Positions 34,109 through 49,800 of a stretch of DNA of 64,000 nucleotides are shown here, piece after piece. Source of the stretch: Lutraria lutraria (lineage: Eukaryota > Mollusca > Bivalvia > Venerida > Mactridae); contig OZ026835.1 of assembly GCA_964023205.1 (NCBI GenBank), forward strand, positions 16,326,414 through 16,390,413. The letters run 5' to 3'. A model generated the notes under the pieces. That model searched no databases. It saw only the letters and a list, made by a program, of their open reading frames with translations, and was not told where the DNA came from. The position numbers and the translations under genes are program-made. Each line of letters starts with the position of its first letter. Positions within the stretch are counted from its first letter, which is position 1.

Positions 34109-37100
34109 ATTTCTTTGTTTTTCATGATACAGGTAGATTATGTGGAAATCTAGGATCAAGAGACAAAATAAACACTCTTATTATACAGCTCTCTTCTCAC
34201 ATAAAATACTATCTATATACAGCATAGAAATAAATTATACAACATATGCTTTCAATAGGCTTAAAATGTCAACAAATGTCGATTAAGACACCAACTGACT
34301 TAACATACATGATATTTTATACAGTAACAAAGAATTTCTCAGACACAAGACTTGACAAGAACCATTTGCTACCAAATATAAGATTATATACAACATGTTT
34401 AAATCTTTGGTAACAAACGGGAAACAATGATAAAAATCAATGCAATGATTGGCAAATAAAATGTAATCAACATTTATGAATAAACATTAGCTCATTATTT
34501 ATACAGATTATGCAACAACCTAATACAAACATCAAGGTAAAACAATCCACTTGTTGCCATGGCATTGATACATTGAACAGTCTGTATATACTGACCAGAT
34601 CATTAGATCATCAGATTGTAGGCAAGGATTAAGATGTTCAACCAATGAAAATGATCATAATTTGACTGGTTTGAGTTATGGTTAAATTTCACATAAACAA
34701 GACACAAACCAGTCTACAACTTTCATAGATACAAACATCAGCCTTTGCTACATAACAGAATGATAAAATTATCAGACGCAGGTATAGCAATCAATATGAT
34801 ATGGAAATGACTGGCTGACAAGTTTTTGGCTGATTGAACACCATGCAATGAGTATCACGAATATGGACTACTTCAAGTAGAAATTTTGTATGATATGTTG
34901 CCGTCATAATTCATACATGAATACAGACAGTTATAAATTGACATAAGAAAATCTATTTGAAATATGTTTAGGAAAATTAAAATAACATACATAGAACATG
35001 AGTCCTGCAATCACTAGTAACAGCTGTGTTATATCTATGCCTGTTACACAATGAAGATGATGTATAATGAAACTATTTTTTTTTAAATTGCCTAGTTAAC
35101 TAAAATTGCTTATTCTCATAGTCTTAAAGTGATAAATGAAGCATTAAATATATAAAATTTTATAAGCCCATCGATTTAGAAGGGTAAATATAAACTATGT
35201 ATTTATCATACATTAATTTCTTAGACAGTTGACGTAGTACTTGCAAAGATAAATACAGAAGATGAATGCATATGTGATGAATGTTTTATCAGAACAGATT
35301 TTAATTCTGGTACTAAGAAAAATTGTTGTAGTGCGGAAACTCATACAGATAAAGGTTTGAAAAATAATTTCTTTTATGATTAAAAAAAAACAGAACAGAA
35401 AATGAAACTAGACTGATTGAGCGAATACAAAAAAGTAAGAAAAAATAAGCATGTCTGATGTTAAGTATATCTAATGACCTATATGCCCATACATTATGAG
35501 GAATATATAATGTATGCCAACCTACAAAATAATCATATTGACTGTAAGATAATGAAGCGAAGCCTATAAAATGGTAATTCCAATAAACCTATAAATATTA
35601 ACCCTGAAATAAGATTGAGTATAAATCTCAACATAATGTAACTGTATCTTAGAGACACAGACATATCAACCTATTTTATTTTCTCTATTATCTCCCCATT
35701 ATCAAAATGCCCAATTCTACACGTTTTTGTGTTTACTTGGCATAAAACCGTAAATAAATGCTCATTATATTAATACTTTACAACTTCAACTTATGAATAA
35801 TAACAAGATTGAAGAACACAGATAAACCTGTATGTTACACATTATTTACACATCTAAACATAACCCCTATATTAAAACTAACTAACTCTCATTAAATTAG
35901 TTTTCATTGTCAGTACATGAGTCTTGTAAATTACCACACACACAAATTACACATTAACTGAGTACAGCACTATAGCACACATGACTATCTGCAGGTTGAA
36001 GAAACTTCTACCTAGCCCACAGTAAGCAACTTCTAAATAAAGAATAACATTAAAAATCAACAGAATTTACTTCATTAAAGTAACTGAAAAAGAAATCAAT
36101 TGAAAATTCCGGATTAACCCAAAGCTTTTTATTATATATACATATAAAGAGGAATACTAGCAGTGGGTATCTGTAAAACCACTAGGTCAAATATGAATGA
36201 AAAATACATTGTAAAATGACCAAGGGAGTTATAACTGATCAACTATATCAGAAAATTATTTAACACACATACCCAAGTACTCATAGCAGTTTAACAATTA
36301 CGACTATTGAAATGTTTTTAGTTTGAAAGCATAACGCAAATAAGACAAAAGTTGCATACTGACTGAGATCCAGTTGATTTATGTTATAAATACCACATTT
36401 ACAAATATATATCAAGTACCAATGACTTGCTTCAGGACAACCATTTGCATAATACATTATTCAATATTTGTCTTTAAAAAATTCATTACTGAACAGGAAA
36501 ATTAAAGCATATTTAGAGGAAGAATATCATTTGAAAACTAGAAAGCTTTTTAACAAGCTACACCAAAACATTAAGCTTACGTTGGATTTAATATATGAAA
36601 ACTGGTCAATGTAACATTTTGATTAATCCTTTTTTGCCAGGTAAACAGAAAGATATTATATTTTATGATATACCAATAAACACAATCTAATCAACTGATA
36701 AGACTGCTTTTAAAAACAGTGAACCCCTAAGAAGACCAACTGTTCACTAGATACTTTGTCTAAGATGGTAAAATTAAAATTGTCTAAAAACAAGACTGAG
36801 TTCAACATTTCATGTGCTATTAACTGTTGCTTATATATTTAAACCTACATGTATAGCACATACAATCATACAACACAATCACTCAGTGTAAGGAGGTCTA
36901 CTACAAGAAGTTAGGCCACATGGCTTTATTCTGTTCATTCACCCTATCTATCTAGCTACAGTAACTGATTTAATATCTGAGCACCAGTAACTCTATAAAA
37001 ATTTAACAATGATCTTCAGATGTGCATCCAAAATAATAATGCATTACTTCCTCTTTTGCCTCAGGTGAGATTTGTAAGATAAAGTACACAATGGAGTTTC

Positions 37101-37877
37101 TCACTGTTAGAGTAACTTTTTTTACAAAATAATACACATATCGTTAATGTTAAACACTTCACGTTCACTTCAATACACAACATCACACTACTTACTGATT
37201 AGATTTAATAACACATACACAGTATTTAGATGTTTTGTATCTCTTAAATCTTATTTACAGCTGATACAGTGGCAATTAACAAGAACATAATACAATAATA
37301 CAAACATAGATGAGACAAATAGTCTCAGTATACTATAGTAATATTAAATGACCTGATGCTAGTGCATTACTTCATCTGCATGTGCAAATAATACAAATAT
37401 TTTACAATAATCTGATATTATGACAAAGACTTTAAAATCAACCTCGACTTTCCAGCCACCAATTAAGGCAATTTCAAAAGCTCAAATTACCAATTCATAC
37501 AGTGAATTTCAATAATCAACACATACTTTTCTTGGATTTATTTCATTATTATAATGATATTTGAGTATATTATAGACATTCGGAGCTACATTTACAGTCA
37601 TGATATAATCAACAGAAACAATTCGCACTGGCAATCACAGCTAATCCATTTTTTTAACAATGGCCTCTTTTAAGTCAGAAGGCCGAAGCCACAAACTGTA
37701 TTAGTTATATTAATAATCAAGACAACTGTCTTATGACACAAATGTCCAACATTATTCACCTGTGGAACAATGCTTATTTGTTTATATTTGATGACAGACT
37801 GACTATCTACACAGCTGCCGTGTGATCACAGTGTTAAAACAGGAACCATGCACCTAGGGTTCACTAACAATATACTG
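34103..37877 (-). other. Likely 3' untranslated region of the PPP6R gene
   Basis: After the TGA at 37878-37880 no further minus-strand exon is seen. The plus strand turns A-rich here (so the minus strand is T-rich), which mirrors the DNAJC8 side. Minus-strand AATAAA signals occur near 37546-37551 and at 34103-34108. The distal one lies 21 bp from the plus-strand signal at 34076-34081. Confidence 0.45.
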
Positions 37878-40800
37878 TCACACTGGTCCATTTTGTACAC
37901 TGGCACCGGTTTTTATAGCTGAATCATAGTTATCTAAAGCATCTTTAGCTTGATTCCTGGAATCGATAGAGAATAAGAATTAATAAGTCTGCAATGTTTC
38001 ATATACAGTCAAACCTGTTAACAAGGGTCACACTTAGTGAAGACATAACGTAGCCATTATTGATAGGTTTTGTACTAAATTAGTCCCTCTAGAAACTCAC
38101 ATTTCTACACTTTTCTGAACTTCACATTGTCAACAACAAGCTATAAATAAAATGTCGCTAATGGATAAATACCAGTAAAGCCGTCTTCTCCCGGTCTTCC
38201 AGACCCTAGTGCAGATACGTTTATTGTGAATGTAACGATATGTAAATAATCATTAAGAATCAATTATCATTAAACATAAACTGAGACCTGAATCTTTTTT
38301 TATTGAATATGGTAGATATAATGTTTACTCAAACAATTATACATAGTCGAAGATCGATTGATATTTGTCAGTTCCAGTATAAACCGAAAGTTGTATTGTA
38401 AGTAGCCCAATTTCGGATAATACAATTTTTCGGTTTACTGAAATCTCGGCATTTATGTTCCTGGGGATTTGATTTTGTGGATAAGCCGACCCATGAAATC
38501 CACGAAATTAAATCCCCAACGAAAATTAATGATTCCACAGTAATCAGTACCAGTTATTTATACATCTAATGTTCAGCACAAATAACAATCAGAAATCCTC
38601 GGCATTTGTCTAAAAAGAAAAGTTTGAAAATCTGTAATTCTGAGAATGATTAATGAAACATGAAAACTTACCTAATTTCTTCTATTTTATTAGCAGCTAT
38701 ACTGTCTGTATCGTTGGTTGGTCCATTTCCCTGAATATCAGTCTGTTTGTCATCATTCTCAGAACAATTAGGTATACTAGCTGGTTTCATGAGACCTACT
38801 TTAGTCAAAAAACTGAAACATGACAAAAACAGAAATTTATCAAACAGTTGTTGATGGTAGCGGGATTGATTCTATAATTACTTCAAGGATAATGCTTCAA
38901 TAGGGATACCCATTGTTGTCAATTTTAACATTTGATACATGAGTTGGCAACCCCATCCCACCGATGCCTAAATGTCAACAATAAAAGCAACCAGACACAT
39001 TTAATTGAATTTGACAGTTTTAAATACTTCTTAGTCAGTCATAGACAAGTAATAAAAATACAACATAATTGTATATAGACAGGATAACACAACATTGGTT
39101 AATGAATCAATATAGGAACTGTTTAAACACATTAAGGATTCAATTGTATATACAGTCACACCTGTGTTAGCAGCCATCTCCACATAAATATCATCTTTTC
39201 AAAAAGCATTAATGACTACTAAGGAACAAAATGACTTCCAAGATAAAGGCCACCTGTCAATAATGGCCATATTATGTCTTTCTTAAGGGTGACCTTTGTC
39301 CATGGGTTTGACTGTATGTACTTAATAATTACAATGATGTGTGAATCAAACAGAAATCCCAAAATAGAGGTTGAAATACTTAACTAGATTAACACTATAA
39401 TGATATGTTACAAGTATTTAATAAACATGAACCAAAACCATAATTACAGAAGTATTATACATGAAATATAATTAGGGCAGACTTTTCTACATGTACATAA
39501 TGATTATTCTGCATATCAATTAATATAAGGAAAATTATAAGATTTGTAACATTAAGAATTATGGTTCACTCTGATTTCAAGTCTCTTACAAAATAATTGA
39601 CAATATATTACAAGTAACAACACTCAAACACAATAGGGTAAGTTTATTACAAATAAATTTAATCATTAACTGGCGGGTAAATCTAGAAATAAAGAACAGT
39701 CAGCTTCATTAATTTGTATGACATTAACACGATTCACGAAGAGCCGCAAAGATGACAGTTTATTTACATAAAGAGTATTTTAAATGAAATCTTGCCAAAG
39801 AAGTGACAATTTAATCAGATCTAATGCTCTTATGTATGTCAATAACTAATGACAAAGAAACAAATCTGCTAGGTTTATACATAACATATAGTCAAAGAGA
39901 TACATTTTATGCAGATGCTATATAAAGAATTCATACTTAATAAAGTGAAGCTAGAGCACAAGCAGGTACAATGAAACAATATAACTACATGCACTGTTCA
40001 ATCTAGAGCGCGCAATTGACCACTAAAAAATTCAAATGGCACATTTTCAATAGTCAGTCAGCAGTTAATATCATAGAATTTGGAAACTTTAACTTATAGT
40101 GGTACTGGTTTTCTTGTTTAATTAACTTACATGTACTATTGGTAAATGACACAAGAGTACTACCTCTATAGTTCTCCAATCAAATTTGTTACAGGAATAT
40201 TACAATTGAATTTAAACATGTCCTCTGTAAGAATATGGCAGCCAATAGATTCAATATATATATATGCTTATTACAAAATGAAAATAATGTCATACAGCAT
40301 TCAATAGTTCAGAATATATATTATTCATACTAATCTCACATCAACTAGCATGTAAAACAAATCATATCTGATTGTTATAGTTGATTTTATCATCAAAGTT
40401 ACAACAATCAACTAATACTTTAGATTAAAATGACTGCCACAATCCATAGAAGATAACATATATGATAGAAGTATTAAGCAACAATATGAGAAGGCAAGTT
40501 AGTAAGCTCTTTCAACACAACATCCAGGAATTGCATAACTGGAACAAACAGTATAACAACACACCAGTGCTCAACCAACTCACTTAAAGTTAGAATTAAG
40601 ATCATCATCAGCAGACAATTCAGGCCCGTCAGTCAAGCTTGTGTTACACCTTCAATCAAACATACCAATAGCTGAACATACAGTGAAGCAACACAGAAAC
40701 ATAGAACATTCTCAAACTCGACTATAAAATTATCAAAATAGTGAAAACTGTTACTACCTAACATGCCTTGATTGAATTTAGTATAATTGTAATTATTTTA

Positions 40801-43800
40801 AAGTTTTTTCTACAATTTTATATGATATTGACCTCACAATTATCCATCTATATTACATAAACTTTCTAAAACTTCTATTATATAACACAATCATTACACA
40901 GGTTTGAAGTGTTCCAACTATAAATAATAATATACATAAAGAATAAAGAACCTAAGCTTTGAACATAATCATATATGATAGATAGAAGTTCATGTTATTC
41001 TGCAGAGTGATTTAAGATTCATAATTACAAGTAATAAATGATGCAAAAAATATTGAAATTCTAACGTAAGTTATAGTAAATGACTTTTACCGACATATAA
41101 AGATTTTTCATTTTAACTAAAATTACAATCAATTAATTAATTTTTCCCCAATTCCTGTGAATAGACAACATGCAATTTCATTAAACAGTGTAGGAACACA
41201 AGCCTCTTATGCACAGACTATAATGTTGTCCAACCAAACAAATGCAGTACTTAATACTACACACATACAAATACCAATATCACATAATTACATTCTAGAG
41301 TAAACCATAGCATTCTGAAGTATTGTGTTTACTATAAACCATGCAAGTGAATTGCTTGAGTATTATTAATAAAATAATCATTCCAGAAGTTGCCTAAGTT
41401 CTTATCTTTAATTGATACCTACCCATCACCTTGGGCCTGTGTGTCTGTAGAATTTGTAGTAGCTGAATCACAGTCAGTGTTAGGGGTCAGATTTGGTCTT
41501 GGGGAATTAGGTACATCAGGGGTCCCTTCATCCTCTGGTAGGGGACTAGATGGTGGAGTAGGGGGTTTCTCTTCGGGACTAACAAAAGATTGTCACCATG
41601 ATTATAAACACAACACAATACAAATAAAGACAAAGCAGTTAACAAAATTTTAGCAGAACATACATGAAATGTTATCAAAATGATAACATCATAGTATATG
41701 CAAAAACAATTTCAAGACTTTGATAACTAAATGGAAGCAAAAAAAAAATAACTGTGACAACAACTGAATATTCCCATAAAACAGTATTTAGGAAAAAATT
41801 GCAAATGAAGTTAAGAAGCAGAAACAGAATAATTGAATTCAGTATCTCAAAAGCAAGTTACCAATACTCTACAAGCAGTGAATGCTAAATGCATAACTCA
41901 GTTGCTATCAGTTAACAAGCCACTGAACTAAAAGTATTGTACATAATGCTGCACTAAAGTTGCTAAATACAGCATGAGTCATGCCAACACCACCACATCA
42001 ACAGTGCTTTCTTCATTTACATCAAAACTATCGTATCTAGGTCACAAAATGTGTCAAAACTGATGTCAAAAGTAGAGCATGTCTTCAAATAAAAGTTCCT
42101 TCACATTTGGATGAAATACTGCATTATTTATCCAAAACACAACATAGAAAAAAGCACTGCAAGAAATGCAATATTTCGTCAACATGACTTCAGACAAATT
42201 CTATAACAATACCCATTAAAATTACCTTTTCGTAGAACCAAGAACAGTAGACTGTGCCTCTGTTTCCTTTGAGTCAACATTGGTCTGCTCTTCAGTTTTG
42301 GAAGTAGTTTCAGACTGTGTATCAGTTTTTTCATTTACTTTGACCTTATCACCTTTATTTACATCACTAGAATCAGTGTCCTTGTTTGATTGTTCAGAAC
42401 TAGAATCAGATTCACTTTTTGTCTCTATGACTTTATCAACATCTGTTCCTAAATCTTCCTCAGTAGAAGCATCTACACTTTCTAATTTTAAATCTGTTTC
42501 TTTATTGTCTGCTACTGTAAGGAAATAAAAAAAAATCTTGAATAAATTCATGGCAAGAATAAACTAATAGAACATAACAAAGAGTTGTAAAAAACTATTT
42601 GTTATCTCAATGTCCATCTAAATAGTTACAAATAGTCTCAACTGAACTTAAATCTAATTTACCAGAATGAATGACATATGGTTTGTAACACTGAATACCA
42701 TCAGTTTTTATACAAATTCATAATTAGTATTAAGAATAAGGAAATGCATTCAAAAGGCCATTATGCTCCTAGTTGCAGCTTGACTACATGCCCCTGCATC
42801 AATTGGTATAAAAAAATTAACAATACTGGACATCATCTATACGGTAAGTATTGATTGAGAAACTGATTATATATTCCATTCTAACATCAAAGGAATCAAC
42901 CCAGACACACACTATATATATGTATGCTAGTAATTATTACAATGATATACAGTAATACTGCACTAGAAACATAAGATCTTACAGTATGCATTTGTTCTTG
43001 AGCTATGTTCTGAAGTATCCATGGCAACTGGTGAACTACTTCTTGGTTCAGCTTCAGTTCCTTCACTGCAAAAAAAGTTCCACTTTATAAAAAATTATGC
43101 ACAAAAGCAAACTTGAAGTTAGGCAACAACTGAATCCCACTTCCACTTAAATATTGATTTCTTCTCATAATTTCTCAAACATGTATTTATTGTTTTTGCC
43201 AATCACACAGTGTGTAATTACTAATGGCACTTAAAAGAAAGTCAATACATAAATAAAGAATTAATATGTATTTCAGACCTTAAAACATACAAACAATTAA
43301 TGCATTCAGATTGATATGGAAATATTTTGTAAAGGTCATTTTATATGATTCACATAAAGAACAGCTAACTTGCCTTTTGATGTTATCAAAATTGGTAAAA
43401 TCAGCCCAATTATCCTTATTATCTTCACCAGTCTTTTCAGGAAACTCCGCCCAGGCCTCCTTAGCTTGAGCATCATTATTAGCTTTGTTAAAGTTAGCCC
43501 AGTTATCAGGACCAGAAGGCTTATCTGTAGCACTACTGTCCCATGGTGATGTATCCATAGCAGTTGGACCACCTTCTGTGGAGGCAGGTGCCTGTTGTTG
43601 TTCACCAGACCATGCTGTGATACAAAATATTATGTAACAATGTGAAAAAAAAGGTCTGACCAAACAAGCAAACTATAAAGCAATCTACAATAAAATTAGA
43701 TGTTGGGACATGTACTTCAAACTTAGTTGGCAATCAGTATTATTTGTGACGACAGATTTGCCGTGAGGCTGAATATTGAACTTGTTTTTTTTTGCCCCAG

Positions 43801-46800
43801 CATTGATTATTTGAACTTCTTTAACAACAAAAATGTTTCAGAACTATTTTTATACCTTCATTGGAATCCACATCCATTTTTTCAGCAGGGGTAGGTTGTT
43901 GTAGAATACGAGCAGGTGAATCCAGTTCTTCTTCACTATCTGTGCTATCACTGTCGTCTTGACTTCCACGAGTCACTTGTAAACGTCTACAATAAAGATT
44001 ATCAAGAAACATTTATCACAGACATTAAATCACTTAATAAAAACTTAGACATCAGTTAATAGAGTCCCTAAAAGAAACTAACAGTAATAGAAGGTAGTGA
44101 GTACATGGTAAAGTTAAATTAAATACTTAAGTTTAAGCATGAACGCATTATGCATGAAATGGACCCCTTAACCAAATATATGTATTTTAGCATCAATTGA
44201 AAATAAATGTTAAGTCAAAGTGTGACTTCATTCTTTAATATCTGAAAGTAGCAAAAAAACGCTAATTGATATGAGTTCTTACTCGGAACGTTTTTGCTGT
44301 GACCCTGGAAGGAATGCAATTTCCTTCTCTACCCAAATATCTTCATCACTATCATTGTCGAATTGTTGCAATCTTTCATTACAATACTGTTCAAAACGGG
44401 AACGATTTACAGGCTGAAACAACAGATTGGTATCATTAACAATGAGTTGATTTGGTTTAAATGGCAGACAACACCTAATGGTCTGACCTTGTGTCAGTCA
44501 CAGACCAGTATTAATAAGATGCAGATATAACTAATATTAAGCAAAAACTTGACAGTCTGAGGTCAGCAAGCTTTTGCATAGACTGATCAAAAAGTCAATA
44601 CTAACACATATAGTACCCACACTTTTATTGAGTGGTTTCTAAAATATTCAGTATGTCAGAAGATTTATATACTTAATTCTTTCTTAAATTCTGTCATTAT
44701 TATAATTGAAGATAGTTAGAAAAATCTGTTTCTAAACATAACACTAAGTATCTACAAGTTAACAACAAACATTTTTTTAAGCTTTACTTACAGCGTCATC
44801 ACTAATAATTCCACCGAAGTCTATACTGGATATTCTGTCTGTAAATGGGACACTGAAATAACAGTGAGTTTTGATGATTATTTTATTCAGCTTTATGATA
44901 TATAACTTGGTGACATGCAAATATAAGATTAAGCAGAAAGGCAAGTTTTTTTCATCAGCACATTCATAATACCAAAATTATAACAAGTATGCAAATAGTA
45001 TTTTCTATAGAAAAATATAATCAACAGATAACAGTTCATAACTACAAAGAAACTTTAATTTTATGCCTATTTTACCTGCTTGGCATCATATATATATGAC
45101 TGCACAAACAAGAGAAACTATTCATATCAAAATTAAATTTTAAGCAGATACAAGAACTTTTTAGCAACAAATATGAACTGAAGAACTCACTCTGTCTTCT
45201 CTTCATGTTCTCCAAACTCGTCCTCGTTGAATCCAAACTGGTCAATGAAGTTGGAGGTCATCTGTTGCAGCTGATAATCAGAGAAGGCCTGAATAAACCA
45301 GGCAGTATTTCATGGTCACCAGCTTATAGGTGCAACACAATCATAACACACACACGCACTACTGACAAGCAGACACAGGGACCACACTAATACCATATGA
45401 AAGCAAGCTTTTATCTAATGGACATTTCAGGATACCTCACCAGTAACAGAACAGTAAGCATGTGAAAGCTCCAAGAAATATTGTAAAGATGAGGCCAACT
45501 TTCCCAAGCTTTTCCCCTCACACACTTTCAGCAAACAATAGCAGTTTGAAGCTAAAATTAGGTGCTTCCATGATATATTTTTTTTATTGTCTCTTTAATT
45601 AGCAAAGGAGTCTTTACCACATCATAATCATGTACAGTTTCCATCTTTGTTATTAAGTAGAATTTTTAAACAATTATCATTAATTTAAATCTTTGTATAA
45701 CTGACTTGTAAAATGAGACAATATATGCATGAAAAAACAAAATAAGCAGTGGCTTTTACAGATATTTTGGAGCGATTTCTGTTAGATCTTTCACCTTTTT
45801 TGGCTTGATAATAAATTGTATTAATGATATCATTATTTGACTTTAATAAGCTATTTAATTATCATCAAGTGTTCACTTCATTTTTCAGAGTTTGATAAAT
45901 TGTCACACAAAATGCTTAAATTATAAATTACCAACAATCATTCTATGTTTGAAAATGAATACAAAAAATCTCAGTTAGGGAATTTGGTGAAGGACCCTTC
46001 GTTTTCATACAACACTCTAGATTTCATTAACCCTTGATTTCCAAAAACCATGAAATAATAGTTCAATCCCATAAATTTCAGAAAATCAAGGAACTATTGT
46101 ATTTGCTTGCCGGAACCATTACAGGAAGAAATGTAATTCTACTCTGTAGTAATATTACAGAATTGTACATGTTCTCAGTGAAAAAAACAAACTGTTAATA
46201 TTCAGATCAAATCTATTATTATACTTAAATCAGGTGACATTCAGTATCATCAGCATATCATAATATAAACTGTATCAGTGTGCCCCCTGTCTATCTCATG
46301 CCAAACTACAGGTATAGGTAAAATGATGTTAACAGGGTAAAGATTTATCAAGGGATGAATAGAAATATGTCAACATGTTAAGTATGCCCCATACTTGGAA
46401 GGGTAATTCATATAAATAGATATAAACTTCATTCACATGCCAAAATATCAAAAGAGAGTTAAGCACAAATAATAGCATGTAAACATAAATGTATACATGA
46501 TTTCAGAAGTAATCAACAAACAAGCAAGAACCCAATTTGATCTCAGTAATAGTACATGGGGCATACTTTATGCTTCATAGAAATCATGCACACAGAAACT
46601 AACACATCCAGAGAAGTGCAGTTAAAAAGGACTGTTCAGTGCTAGGTTCATCATGCAAATTGGAGAGACTTCTAGCTTAACATAAAATTAGGATAATATC
46701 TAGGGTAAATAAAAACATGAAAAGCGAAATATAGAAAGCAATTATAGTCATATTAGAAAATGTCCCCGGCTGTGACCATTAAGCCGGAAACATCCAAGAC

Positions 46801-49800
46801 AAAGGTTTCATAAAATCCAAAGTAAATTTAACGAAACAATAGATCAATTACGAAAGTAGAGAAGATTTTGAATTATCATTTATAACAAAGAAATTTCAAG
46901 ATTTAGCAGCTTAAAATGTTGGACCAGTTGATACCAATACAAGTGTTATAAATAATTATACAATACAGTAAGAGTGACATAGACATAGTACAACAAAATT
47001 TTAATTATAAATTTTTCTACCAAAGGAGAAAAATAGCTTTGTTATAGCAAATTTATATAAGAAGAGATCATCCTCACAGCAGAGACTTAAAGTAGCAAGA
47101 TATGAGTATAACTTGTCCAAGAAAGCAGCAAGAAATTTCTTTCCCCACATTTTACCACATGAAATTTCTTTGTCAAAAATGATAAAATGCTGTATGCATT
47201 TAAGATAAGCACAATTATCTTTTAAACCAGACTTTTATATTAATAATTGACAATTACAAGCTTGATCAATATTTTCTGTTAACAGACAGACATCTTCGAA
47301 AGTGAAATTACATGGAAACAGAACAACTTTACTATGTTCAATTGCAAAGAGACTTTCCTAGGATTTATATGGAGTAAAATAAACAATTATATTTGTACAC
47401 ATATTATGTTTGAAACATTTATGTATAACACATCAGACCATGTGCATATGAACAAAGTAATTCAAATACAAGGAGTCTTCTTATAATCATCATGTTTAGA
47501 GAGATCAGCAAATGCTTAATGTCAACTGGTAAGACACGATTTTTACTTCACACTGTACAGACTACTGTAAATAGCTTCTTCATAATGCATTGATTTTAAA
47601 CCCCACAGCCAGTTCACAAAACACAGTGTTACATTTAAATATATCTAATGTGCTTGACATAAATTTTTCAACAATTTGCTTTGCTTCAGTCATTACAATA
47701 TATTATGCATACAGCTATATGTAGTAATTACTAGGACTTCAATTACTGATTCAAATAGAATAAGATACACAGCATACAATGGAGAAGAACTAAGTAATCA
47801 GCTGTACAGATCTCTCCTATCTTACATTAAACAGCATTTTTGTTTGTCAATATGCCAAGTCTGATAAAAACTCAAAACCCAAAATGTCTATCAGACTACT
47901 AGGGAACTGGTTCTCATGGATAAATGACTGTATTACCTACTCTACACTCACATAAAACAGATGCCAGTTCAATAAAACTAAATATGTATATTTTGTCTAG
48001 TATTTCATCTCAAGTTTGTATAAACACAGACAAAAAAGCTTAATATTTTATGATATCAGTAGTGAAAAAATACTGAATTCTGACTTTAAATATTTGACCT
48101 TTACGTCTGTGAATATTCAAAGCTCTTAACAGAGCAAATCACAAGATTCATAAACAAATGAGGTTCATTCAATACCTGTTGCATAGCTGTATCCTGTGGG
48201 AATGGAATGTTACTGAAATCTGCGTCATCATCTTCACTACTGGAAGCTAAGCCATGACCTTGTACCTATATACCAGAGCATCACATAGAAATGAAGTCAA
48301 TTCAATGTCTGATTTTTGCTTAATCATACAAACCTAGATAAGGAACAGCTCTGATCCTGGCCAAAACAGTTAATTAAGAGACTTCTGACCTAAGGCTAAA
48401 TTAGTCTAAATTACTCAATGCCACAAAATCATATATTTTTATCTTTCTTCACTTAACTCACGAATTAAAGTCTCATTATAAATAGATTAATGGCTGGAAC
48501 AAAATGAAGAATCCAATTGCACTGATTTATAAAACTTGCCACTTACCAGTTCAACAGTGTTTCTTTTATTAGTTTCTCCTAGTGTACCCGTTACAAAATT
48601 CCCCCATTTTTCTTTAACTTCTTCTGAGAGATCTATAAATATTAACAGTAACATAATTATATTTAACTTTCTCACCACTAACAAGTTATTTCAAAGAAAT
48701 GAATTACACACTAAAGTAACTGTAAAATAACATTCTTATTTTAAAGATTAAAAAAAAACATGAGTCCAACATGATATCATTGTAAGAAGCATCATATAAC
48801 ATACCTGAGACCATTGATTTGATTGCCTCAACATTTTCACCTTTTTCCTGAGCAGCAACAACTTCATTTGCTAACCTAGTTAAATGACCCATGAAGCCTT
48901 TTCTCTTACCACCTTCTTTATTCCTGAAAATTTAAATATGTACCAATGTCCAGTCTTTTAGTCTGACTCCATGTGTACATATCAAAATATTCTTTCAACC
49001 AAACACTGAATATTCAATCATTTCATTACAGCTATGAAATGTTGCACATAATATCATCAGTTGTTCACATAAGTATCATACCAAAAAGAAAAGAAAATTC
49101 ATCAGTCAGTAAAAATGGTCATCAATATTCAATTAGATTTTTTTTTTTAAATTGTTAATTATACAAGAATGTTTTTGTGACATGAAAGTATTTCTTTGAT
49201 GATTTCTTTCTCGACTCTTCCTTAGTGTCAAACCCAATATAACCATCACCTCACAAATTGCTATATTTTCTCATTATAAAATTGTTCTTAAAGTCAACCT
49301 GATATTTGCAAGCATTTAGTGAAAAAATACTTGTTTATATGTTTGAGAAAAAAGGGAAATATCTTACTGCTCCTGGTCATTTAGATCCCATTCCTCTAAT
49401 ATTCTTTGTAATAAGTTGCATACTGTAAAAAGCTGAAAAGGACACAAAGTAATAAAGAGCAGAAAGTGTGGCAATGGTAATTTTTTACTTATACAAATGT
49501 ATAATCAGCACATTCAAATTGCTAATAACAACATCCTTGACATGTTTCTGTCAAGTGGGCTCCCATACACTAATACTCTTTGTATGTATACCAATCACAT
49601 CAGTATTTTAAGAAGGAAAATATATCCAGACAGAATACTGATACTGAAATTTTTCAATTGTGACCTCACATTTGATCAAAGTCAACAAGAACTCAAGGGA
49701 ACCTGAATTTCATCACACAAAAAAGCAAATTGAAGTATTAATGGTATTGTGATGACTAAGGGGAAGCAATCCAAGATCACCCCCCCCCCCCCCCCCCCCC

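Larger units (their letters stand above)
37878..48923 (-). other. PPP6R3: PPP6R exons 13-25 (end of SAPS region and acidic C-terminal half)
   Basis: Exons in transcript order: 48805-48923, 48547-48632, 48176-48265, 45191-45288, 44792-44852, 44283-44413, 43856-43986, 43374-43614, 42983-43065, 42226-42514, 41423-41578, 38672-38812, 37878-37956. Conserved pieces are [78 protein letters not shown] and AEKMDVD. Exon 20 carries repeated W-A-x-F motifs (DNWANF, EAWAEF, DNWADF). Exons 22 and 23 encode long Ser/Thr/Glu/Lys- and Pro-rich runs with no cysteine-rich or globular features. Exon 20 ends at a GC donor. Confidence 0.92.

Noticed and set aside
42280..42528. Plus-strand open frame of 82 codons
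   Set aside because: It is antisense to PPP6R exon 22, whose minus-strand frame continues in phase with both neighbouring exons; the Ser/Val-rich plus frame is a shadow.
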